Assembly (NCBI GenBank): GCA_903813345.2
Contig: CAIIXF020000005.1
Location: 18,357,375-18,417,374 of the forward strand
Reading direction: 5' to 3'
Length of the DNA: 60,000 bases
DNA from: Owenia fusiformis
Taxonomy: Eukaryota > Annelida > Polychaeta > Sabellida > Oweniidae
The notes under the pieces were generated by a model. That model saw only the letters and a program-made list of their open reading frames with translations. It was not told the DNA's origin and searched no databases. The position numbers and the translations under genes are program-made. Every line of letters begins with the position of its first letter. Within the stretch, counting starts at the first letter, position 1. Shown piece by piece: positions 8,524-18,400 of this stretch.

Positions 8524-11485
8524 GTTTGTTGCATTTTTCAAATAAACTAAATACTACATTGTCACACCAGTCAGATACTTCTTTGAGTGATGATTTCTCA
8601 CTGATGCACCTTTTTACAATTGTTCATGATATTCAATGCTTTTCAACATTAATTACCATTGCATCCGATGTCATTAAAACATTTTGGTTGGACCACTATT
8701 TAGAATACATGTATATGTATGCCTTGTGATTAGTATATAGCCTATCAGAGTAATTTTTAAAAATATATATAATTTTTAGGAAGTATATCAAGAAACTTGC
8801 CCTTCCCAAGCATATAATAGCTGGAGCCAGAGCCAAGCAGGCTCAGATACGCCAAGCCAAAGCCAAAGCCAGGGCCCAGGAATCCAGGGGTTCTGTAGAC
8901 GAAATACGTCGTATCCCAGAAAGAACTAAGAACAATGTGAACTATGTCAGCAAGTGTGTCAAATACCTCCTCTTTTCCTTCAATTTCTTATTTTGGGTGA
9001 GTAGTTGATGTAAAGATCATGAATAAATGAAAGGGACCCAATGAAAGTACATGCACCATATGCACAAAGAAACGGACTCGCAGATAACATGATGCCAAAG
9101 ATGAATGCAATTTTGAAAACCATTGCTTCGTCCAATTTATACTTTTGATCAACTTATTCAATTCAATATAATTTCAATAAGATTTATATTTCAAAAATAC
9201 ATCGAAACATCTTATACTGTATATCTGAAATTACAGGTAAGAATAAGAATGCAGTAGTTAATGACTTTTATAACTTGCAGCTAGCAGGACTAGGAATCGC
9301 GGGACTTGGTGCATGGATTGTTATAGAAAAGGACAAAAAGGTGCGGGACATTTTGGACTTTGTTTTTGATCCATCTATACTACTGGCTGCCTCAGGTCTT
9401 GTGATGGTCGTCCTGTCCTTCTTTGGATTCTTGGGTGCGCTGAGGGAGAACTTGTGCCTGTTAAAATCTGTAAGTAAGCATTTGATGTTGGTCATTTATA
9501 AAGGCAATGGGTGATATAAAAACTCTGCAGGATGAGCCAATTTAAGGGTTATTATAGGAGAGGATTACTATTTTATAAAGGGTACACACTTGTTCTTAAA
9601 GATGGATCATTTTAGTTCTACTTAACTTCATTTCCATGGGTTCTGATATGATTAAGTTATGCTGAGAGTAATATGTCACTGGCATTCTGTAACAATGTTT
9701 GGCATCTGTAACAAATTGTTACACTTTTGTTATTGAAACCTGTTGCTATATTTGTCATGTTTATGCCTTGTCATGTTTTTGTCAGAATTCTACTTTTAAT
9801 CTTATTACAGTTCCATGGTTTTCTATCTCTGATCCTGTTGCTAGAGATGGCCATTGGTGTTCTAGTGTTCCTCTTCTACTTTATGCCTGAGATCAGAGAG
9901 AAGCTGGGGTTCCTAGACCCAGGAGAGACCCTCCAACATGCTGTAATACGTTATAGAGAGGATGATGATCTGCGGGATATGATTGACATCATGCAACGTG
10001 AGGTACGCCAATAAATACAAAACTACATGAAAATTGTTTTGCTTTATTGTCTTATTTTGAAAATCAACTCTATACAATCAGACAATAAATAACATGATGC
10101 TGATATTCTCTTCAACATTAGAATAGAAATCAATGTAGTTCAAAAAGCCCATCAGTTGAGCAAGCCACATGAGTTCAAACTATTTTTGTTCATGTGATTC
10201 CTTTCGGAAATTTCAAAGTACTATAACTCAACAATTAATATTAACCTGAATATGTGTACATGTAGTGTGGTTCTCTGGTAAAACTCTTTATTTGAAGTCA
10301 ATTGGTTTATCGTGTATATCAACAGTAGAACAGACCCATTATGTATTTTGTAGTTCCATTGCTGTGGGTTCAGCAATGATGATCGTGGGTACAAGGACTG
10401 GGACCAGAACCTCTACTTCAACTGTAGTGAGAGCAACCCAAGCAGGGAGAGGTGTGGGGTGCCGTATTCATGTTGTGTGCCAACTGGGAACATGATCAAT
10501 GTCATGTGTGGCTATGATACAACAAATAGAGAGGTTAGGTCACATACTCCCTTCAAAATCCATGGATACCAAACATTTCTCTACTCACTTCTACTCAATT
10601 TTGTGGCTGGCTCTGCCATTTTACTTTTTGTACCATTGCCTAAATTGGTGTAGAGAGGAGACGAAAAGAAAAAGGCTTCAGATGTTCATTATATTATATA
10701 CTGTTATATAATGTTGTACCTGCATGATCGTTCCAAACCCTGTTTACCTGCTTGAATGGTTTATCTTCATCTAATAGAAATAAAGTAAATTTTCTTTCTT
10801 CACTATAGTTCTCTTGCCATCATATCTTGAGTTTTCATAATAGCGATACTTGCTTGTTATACTACTTTGTTTGGATTTCAGCTCTCAGTGATCTCCAGCA
10901 AGATCTACACACAAGGGTGTGTCAAGGGATTTGGTGTATGGTTAGAACGTAACACAATCCTTATGGGAGCAGCATCTCTAGGCATCATCATACCACAGGT
11001 ACTATTATGTATACCACAGGTACTATTATGTATGGCACAAGTACTATTATGTGTGCCACAGGTACTACTATGTATGTCACAGGTACTATTATGCATTCCA
11101 TAGGTACTACTGTATATGCCGCAGGTACTATTATGTATGCCATGGGTACCGCAGATACTAGTGAATTTCATAGGTACTTTTGTGTACAGTATATGACACA
11201 AGTACTATTATACATACCACGGGTACTACTATGAATATCGAAGGCACTATTATGAATCCCATGCATACCTCAATGTAAATAACATGTACTTTTATATATA
11301 TATATATACCACAGGTACTTCTAGTAATGCCACATGTACTAACATTTATACCAAAAACCACATGGATATTTTGAATGGAGGTGAACCATTCCTATTACAT
11401 GTTGTTGTTGTTGCAGGTAATTGGTATTTGTCTGGCCAGGACTCTTGTAGAACAAATTGAGACACAGAAAGCTCAGTGGAGGTAA
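7640..11485 (+). CDS. TSPAN33: Tspan33-like (TspanC8) tetraspanin with a long disordered N-terminal extension
   Basis: Seven coding exons (7640-8523, 8780-8996, 9281-9469, 9811-10002, 10354-10533, 10882-10998, 11417-11485) join in frame into about 615 residues. Residues ~357-382, 399-420, 434-456 and 578-602 are the four membrane segments. The large loop has CCG at 497-499 and eight cysteines (497, 498, 518, 528, 534, 535, 546, 567), the TspanC8 signature; NCSESNPSRERCGVPYSCC closely resembles TSPAN33. TspanC8 proteins carry the protease ADAM10 to the cell surface in other animals; that role here is inferred. The first ~350 residues are unusual: an Asn/Ser/Gly/Tyr-rich stretch (1-~190), Ala-Pro-Arg-Gln heptads (214-255) and a basic linker (~296-350). 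Vertebrate TSPAN33 is about 283 residues. The ATG at 7640 was chosen because it follows an acceptor (TTTTTTCAG at 7626) and has A at -3. No in-frame stop separates that acceptor from the ATG, so more N-terminal sequence upstream is possible. Confidence 0.92.
8279..8404 (+). repeat. Coding 21-bp tandem repeat, six heptads
   Basis: Six in-frame units of seven codons give APIASPR, VPHAASR, VPQAAPR, APQAAPR, APQATPR and APQATPR (residues 214-255). The last four DNA units are nearly identical, a sign of recent unit expansion. Confidence 0.9.
8780..8996 (+). CDS. TSPAN33: Tetraspanin B, exon 2: basic linker and start of TM1
   Basis: The acceptor is AATTTTTAG and the donor TTTTGG|GTGAGT. The first base completes codon 295. 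It encodes a Lys/Ala/Arg-rich helix-prone linker with a (Q)AKAKARAQ run, then YVSKCVKYLLFSFNFLFW, the usual start of TM1 in this family. Confidence 0.92.
9281..9469 (+). CDS. TSPAN33: Tetraspanin B, exon 3: rest of TM1, small loop, TM2
   Basis: 63 codons, phase 0 at both ends; acceptor CTTGCAG, donor AAATCT|GTAAGT. FGFLGALRENLCLLKS is the conserved TM2 end and inner loop of tetraspanins. Confidence 0.95.
9811..10002 (+). CDS. TSPAN33: Tetraspanin B, exon 4: TM3 and start of the large loop
   Basis: 64 codons, phase 0 at both ends; acceptor CTTATTACAG, donor CGTGAG|GTACGC. FLSLILLLEMAIGVLVFLFY is TM3; AVIRYREDDDLRDMID begins the large extracellular loop. Confidence 0.95.
10354..10533 (+). CDS. 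TSPAN33: Tetraspanin B, exon 5: cysteine-rich large loop
   Basis: 60 codons, phase 0 at both ends; acceptor TATTTTGTAG, donor AGAGAG|GTTAGG. It carries FHCCGF, then NCS, RCGVPYSCC and MCGYD: seven of the eight loop cysteines and one N-glycosylation sequon. Confidence 0.95.
10882..10998 (+). CDS. TSPAN33: Tetraspanin B, exon 6: loop end and TM4
   Basis: 39 codons, phase 0; acceptor GGATTTCAG, donor CCACAG|GTACTA. It encodes KIYTQGCVKGFG with the eighth loop cysteine and ends GIIIPQ. The donor is the first unit of a 21-bp minisatellite. Confidence 0.95.
10992..11145 (+). repeat. 21-bp minisatellite spanning the exon 6 donor
   Basis: Units of exactly 21 bp begin ACCACAGGTACTATTATG. GTAC recurs with possible exon ends at 10998, 11019, 11040, 11061, 11082, 11103, 11124 and 11145. 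Less regular units continue to about 11245. The reading frame stays open from exon 6 until TAG at 11101-11103. Confidence 0.93.
11417..11485 (+). CDS. TSPAN33: Tetraspanin B, exon 7: end of TM4 and tail
   Basis: 22 codons plus TAA; acceptor TTGTTGCAG. It encodes VIGICLARTLVEQIETQKAQ and the tail end WR. Diverged copies of the last codons follow in the 3' UTR. Confidence 0.93.
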   Translation, partial: VIGICLARTLVEQIETQKAQWR

Positions 11486-12243
11486 TTACCCAGAAATCTT
11501 AATGGACACAGAAACTCATGAATCTCAATGGAGGCAATTGACATTCTATTGGAGTCATTCAGATTTATTAGACCAATGCTTACAAGATGTTTCTTCGAGG
11601 TTCACGAATAATGTATACAAAGATAAACTAACCATTTTCCAAATTGTTATGTGACACAACAATGTAATGAAGTTAGGTACCCAGAAAACATATGGACACA
11701 CACTAGACACAGTGGATGTATTTACCCAGGTGTACATTGGGGCTAAAGGTTAGAAGACAAAATGCAAGCGCCTGAATAATGTAGAATGGGATACAAACAT
11801 GGGAGAGATGAATCATGTGCATTTGGCTGGTCCCTTTGTTAAGGATTAATTCCATTGGAATACAAGTTAAATCCAAGTTTATGTTGGGTAATCCCCAGCT
11901 GAATCACATGCATTCACATTTAAACCCATACATTTTATCTCTTGTCATGGTTTAAAATGCGTCAACTCCATAAATCATTGCAATATTGTGAGTAGGTTTC
12001 AATACTACACAATGAAAAAATGACCATTTGTTGCTTTTCCAAAATACAAGGTAACTCTTATGCAAATATTTACCAATCAAGCAATATTGTGAATATTTCC
12101 ATTTTATATCACTGCTTTGTTAGCATTGCCAAGAGGTCAACCTTCCCAGATGTCTTCATTTCTACTGCATTTGAAAAGAAATAGCTCTACACCATAACTT
12201 AGTGTTATGTTATGTAAATATAGTGTATGTACAAAGAAACAAC

Positions 12244-12249
12244 AATAAA
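12244..12249 (+). promoter_or_regulatory. Candidate poly(A) signal for tetraspanin B
   Basis: AATAAA lies about 760 bp after the stop codon. It is a positional candidate only. Confidence 0.4.
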
Positions 12250-15174
12250 ACTGAACAAAAAATTATGAATATAATTCACATCAGTACTGTTTATTTCTTA
12301 TATTCATATATTATCCATTGGCCACAGTGTAAACAGACATCACCAATAAAGCCAAAGAACTAGAGAAACTTTGAGATATGAACTGAATATACAAGCTATT
12401 GGGAGACAAAATGAACACATGCTGACTGGTGATACTGGGCTTTACACAGGGATTTTGCATTGTGCTGTGGTATAAGGTTCATATTCACTCCACTGCAAAA
12501 CTTGAACATTTAATGTTGTTCTTATACAACGTTTCCATGGATACAATGGTTACCGTGGCTACATTATATCACCACAGAGATCATATATACAATAACAGTT
12601 TTCATTGATATAAATATTGGTATCCGAATCATGGATTCCATCCATTACCATACATAGTTTAATAACTAGCTGTAACCATAGTAATCTTATACAATACAAT
12701 AACAATATACAATACACTGTCAATATACAATACATTGTCAATATATTATTAATACATAAACTGCTTCAGTTTAAAGAAATTCCCAACCCTTCTGATCAAT
12801 ATTAAGATGACATGTATGATTTCTGCGTATATGGAGCAAGGGTATACTCATTCGAAAACTAATCTTCCTTAGTTTATGAAGTGAAATAGATAATTTTTGA
12901 AAATATATTATGAATGACAATGAGGTAGAACATTTACCGTACATAAATATACGTATATCCTACATTTATTAATTGGATTAATAATTTTTCATTAAGGTTA
13001 ATTATGAATATGTTATGCTGCCATCTCTGATTGTCAGACACACTGGTCTACAGCTGGATAATAATTAATTGAACTCAGTAGTCTCCAAACCTGAGATCGA
13101 AGGTTTATCAATATCAAACTTTTGTCCACCATTTTGAACGAGACTTTTTCCAGTTAGTTCCATTCTGCTGTAGACCAAATTGACACTGAAGTACTTTATA
13201 ACTTATAACATACTCCACTACTTGTACTTAACAAACGTAGCATGCACTTTATAAATGTACTTCAATGTACTCACACTGTACATTAACCTAACATGCACTA
13301 AGAGGTACAAATTCTGTTCATTGAAAATAATACAATACAACCCACTCTCCAGATTCTGTATACACTCTCATATAACAAGATATCTAAGAGATGTTCTTTA
13401 AATAGTTTACAATACTTTATTGTATTGTGCTAAGAAGATGCATAGAAACTTTTTGAATGACCACTTACTATTATATAATGGCACTGCAGGATTAAAACTG
13501 CACTTATTTTGGTGAAATTTAAGTACATTAACATATAGAATCTAGAGTTTAATGTTAAAGTGACCATTTAATTACACCAGAATCTAAGGCTGTACCAGAA
13601 TTAATCATCACAAATTTCTTGGTAAGCCTACTAAATAACTCATGCATGAACAGTCTACTGCACTCGTGGAAAAAACCCTGGTCAAAAATGAAAACAAAAT
13701 TCACGATCCTCTAATCTAAATGCAAATCTAATATTATAAACATATATTCTACAGTACTAGGAATTTAATAGCAAGAATAATTTAACATAAAGTACATAAT
13801 GCATACAATTAAGTATGCTAGGCATAACATAAGTACATACATGACTTTAAAATAAGTACAACACATAATATATTTAAGATAAGGAAGAAATTGACAGAAA
13901 CATTTAAAACTGTTTAGAAATTATTTTGAATGTGTTTTTTATACATTTTACAAATGCCATTTCTAATAAAACTTAGCTGGTTGATTCTCTTAGAATGAAA
14001 ATACTGGTATTCATTTGAGATTGAGACAACATCATTATCTAAATGATTTTGCAAATAATGAATGTGTAACATAATTATACCGATACACAAGGTAGTTTTT
14101 CTACAGTTGTAGTGAAAGATTACTAACCTGTCAATTTCATGCATTGATATGTTGCTACATACACAAAATCAACTAATCATAAATAGTATACATTCAAATT
14201 AACATACAATGCATATGAAAATAAAATTGGTCAACAAGTATCCAATTAGACCTCACCATTTGTATCAATAGGCGTGATTGGCTCAGATAACTGTTGCTAT
14301 GGTAATAACCATTCAAAATTGTGTCAGAATCTAAACCTCTAATACATAGTAACATACCTCTTTCTTCCACATAGTATATTTCCACAGTGGTATATTTACA
14401 TGTTTCTACATTTACAAGTATGCAGTTTAAAACTACACTTTAGGTAACATAATAAAAAGAATTATCCATACAGTTCCCTATGACCATTAGAAAAGTTTAC
14501 AACCATTTACAACAAAATATGTCATACAATGTGTTAATAAATACAATATATCCCAATTTACTTTCTGTTATCATTGGTACCCTGGGAGGAGGCCACCAGG
14601 GTTTGAAGGTCATAAATATACATTTATAATGTGTAACATAATTAATCTTGTATAAGCCACTTAAGTGATCAAATAAACTTCTAGTTGAGGCCAATACTTC
14701 ACAAAGGATCTCTCTCATAGTCTTGCCCCTCCAACTATCTACTGCCCCCTCCTGTGTAGAAGATATGGGATATACAATGGCATGTTAAATGACTACCTTT
14801 CCACCTTCTTCAGTGAAATGAAATGAATGAATGACTAAAAGGTGTTTTTTCTTGCATTCAACCATTTGGTCTTAACATTCTTTGAATACTTGAATACCTA
14901 TTTGATGCTAGGAAGGTCATTTAGCCACAAGGAGACCATTCACTTGATGGAATGACAATAATAAATACCTGTATGTACATTTACATTATACTGCATCAAA
15001 GTCTAGTTACCTATTCCAACAAGATACATCAAACATTCTTTCATCAATATTTTGTAGGAATATTTTTCAATAAGACCTACAAATGTTACATCTTAGACAT
15101 CCTTATATACATCTTCAAGATCATCAGTTAAAGACTCATTGAGAAATATTCCTTTCATCTGGTTTTCTTGTCTA

Positions 15175-15180
15175 TTTATT
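15175..15180 (-). promoter_or_regulatory. Candidate poly(A) signal for the distal transporter end
   Basis: AATAAA on the minus strand, 231 bp after the stop codon of the distal alternative exon. Confidence 0.45.
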
Positions 15181-15410
15181 TACAAAGCTATAAAGTTTAA
15201 TATCAATAGTGTTTCTTGTGTCACCACATCAACACATGAGACAGATGGCCCTTATCAATATTTGTCCTTGTAGGTCCTACAAAACATACACAGTACGAGG
15301 TCTTACTAGTTACTTAAATTTACTGTATTGCGACCTCTAGTGTTTAAAGTATAGGGTCCCATAGAATCAATGCCCCATCATTCTTCTGATTGGTTGATGG
15401 TTTGATGGTT

Positions 15411-15475
15411 CTAGTCCTCCTTTAGCTCCTCTGGGACAACCAACAGAAGTTTCTGTGTCGTCAGGGTGAAGTTGT
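15411..15475 (-). CDS. SLC7A8: SLC7A8-like last exon, distal alternative version (65 bp)
   Basis: The acceptor is CATTTTTTCAG, phase 1 like the proximal exon. It encodes [20 protein letters not shown], then D and stop: the same length as the proximal tail and similar along it (F-T-x-x-T-Q-K...VVPE). It looks like a duplicated, alternatively used terminal exon. A minus-strand AATAAA follows at 15175-15180. Confidence 0.85.
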
Positions 15476-18400
15476 CTGAAAAAATGAATAAATTATTATC
15501 AAACATCCAACATTGTTATCCCAGAGATTTAGCTGAACAATAGTTATCAGATTGAAGAAGAGATTACTGTTAGAGAATATGAAGATTTTACTAGTGATTG
15601 AGAGAGAATTGATGAGTATATGAATTTGTGTAATATGTATGTGACGCTCCTTTTTTAATTAGTTTATACTTAAGTAATGAGTTATTCAATTTGAGAGTAT
15701 GAGATAAGTTTTGCAGAATCCACAGCTTCTAATACTACATGATTATACAGATGTACTACAATCAGTATAAAAATCTATTTGCCTTCAAATACAATTTTTT
15801 TGGTGTCCTATCAAGTTATACTCATATCTCTTATACTATGTTCAAGTTTATTTCATCTAAGGTTGAAGTGTCCCAACTTGCTACAAACATTTTTCTCTCT
15901 CAAAATAATTCAAATGATCTAATAGAATCAAAACAGATATATAACTCTAAATGATTCAATATCTGAATGTACTTGTAGGTAAAGGCAAATAAGATTGTGG
16001 TGTGAGATATGAAGAGCTAGAGGACTAATACTAATTCTTAACCTGTTTTCACAATGTATAAGGTTATGTCTCAATCTCATCGGTGAAACATCAAAGAACT
16101 ATCAGTTAAAAACTAATGGGTAATAAGACATCTAGCCCCAGATGAATAAATTTAATTAATTATGAAAATGGCATCTTCATTATCTGCAGCCTCTTTCTGA
16201 ACTTGCATACACTGGTGGTGACACCTGGTGAGTAGCTAGACAGATTCAAAATTGAACCCTGGGTAAATATTCAATGAATAAGTTTAGTCTGTCCAGGGAT
16301 GTTTCTCAATAAGATCATTGTTCATAATTCCTAAAGTCAAATTTAATTTACAACATAACCATAGTTATATCATAAAAACAATTTAAGTTCAGAAATTGTA
16401 ATCTTCAAATATCATATGAGAAACAGACCCCCGGCAATGTATTGACATAACGTTAATGATTTGAAATTTGATTTCCTGTGATGGAAATGAATGAATCCAG
16501 ATCAAATCCCAGGATCTGATCAAGGTTGTCATATCCAATAAACTAATGGATCAAGATGTATTGACATTTACCCCAGGGTAAAACTTATAAAGCCTTTAAA
16601 TAGAGAATAGCCACACAGAATGCAACGTTCACTGAATTTCAAATTTTCTTTCATTTCTTTCACAAAATCAATTTTTTCTTTTGTTTTTCCAACATCAAGT
16701 TGATCATCAAGATTTTTGAGATAACTGAATTATATGGTTATCAAGAACAATGCATTCTGTAATAATAATGAAAATGTGGATACAATTATATTATTGATTC
16801 AAATTTAAATCAATCTTCACAAATTAGGATTTATATTCATTAAAGGACATATTTTATTATGAAACTAGTTCTTATATAATAATACTATTTGAATATAAAA
16901 GTTGATATTTATTATCTGTCCTCAATGAAGATATTTTAGAGTCAAGACATTTTATTGAAGAAGTCCCATTCCCAAAATACAGTTATGCATTGCAACAGAA
17001 CTTTGGGTATGGAACTCCTTTCTTTAAGTTAAGTATGTACATGTACTGTATGTTTGAGATAATATCCTAGTCTTTTTTCTTTGTTTCTGGTACCACCATC
17101 ATAACCTTCTGCGTAACTATTGTGAAAGAATCTGTAAAAATATAATTTGAAATAATACATGAACAGTTGAACAGTTAATAGTTAAATAACAGACATAGAC
17201 ACATAAGGGTTAACTGCTCCAAGCCACGGTTTGACGAGACGGTGTTAATTGCTTGCAAAATGTGCAATAAAAAGCAAAACTGCTGCGTTATATTCTATGG
17301 AAATCCACATGAAAGCAGTGCATGTGTTCATACACACATCAATGAGTGAATTAAAGAGAAGTGCAAAAAGCAAAAATGAGCACCCAAAGAAATTCAATAA
17401 AACTTAATCGTGAACTTAAACAGAAGCCTATTTACTACTTCTAAGTACAAATAATACCAAAAGATCAAACATATTGAAAACTCAGCTTCTACACTAAGTT
17501 AATAAGCTCATAGCATGACTTAATAAATAGGCCACTTTTTATATAAATAAATCACATTATTTCATGTTATTTCAAAATGTAATATTAATACCAACACACC
17601 AAAATACATGTATTTGACATCATAAAAATACTTTTTTAACATAATATGCAATCTTTAACAATAAACAATTTAATTAACAAGATAAAATAATGACAGTTAA
17701 TAACTTGAACAACTATATTGAACATCATATAGAACAAGGGGGTGAAACACAATCAACATCACTCCTCCGATATAGGGAACTTATCACAATGATCTTTAAA
17801 AGTACTAAACAGAATTTTCTCAATATGAGGTCAACTTTCCTTTATCCCATAAACAAGTAGGAGTAGTAAGATAATGAAGGGAATGAATTCAAGAATAATA
17901 AAATCTCAGAACAGTTTTGTTTTTGTAATGAAATTAGTACATACACATGTACTCAAAAGACCATAATGATAAATTAACATACATACAAGACATATTGTTA
18001 AGAACTTCACTTTGCAATGACAATATAATATAAACAGCCAAGCAATGGATCAGCATTATATATAAACTTGATCTCTTGGACAAATTTAGTGACAATTTGA
18101 AAACTGGATTTGAACAGATTCATGCATTGTGTTTTTTCATACAATATTTTCAAAAGATCAAGTTGAAGGCAAATTATATAGAAGCAAGGGGTCTGAGTGG
18201 TCAAGGATGTGTCATCGTAAGTGTACTCACTCCAAAATCGTAAGAAAGCCTTTGGTTTGTTGGTCCACTTGACACATATCAAGTAGACTGGTATGCCTGT
18301 TGCAATGATGGCACATCCCATAGCTGAAATACACAAGATAGACATACATACATAAATAGTATACCAATTCAGACACAAAATACTAATATTTGAAGTTATG

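Larger units (their letters stand above)
11486..15410. other. 3' UTR of tetraspanin B and intergenic DNA between convergent genes
   Basis: No gene is seen. The first 250 bp hold diverged repeats of the tetraspanin's last codons. Three X-box-like motifs lie at 12531-12685. The rest is AT-rich without recognisable elements. AATAAA on the minus strand at 15175-15180 may end the transporter transcript. Confidence 0.5.

Noticed and set aside
10905-11361. Cys/Gly/Ile-rich repetitive ORFs around the minisatellite
   Set aside because: They come from the 21-bp repeat in the other frames and do not join any exon.
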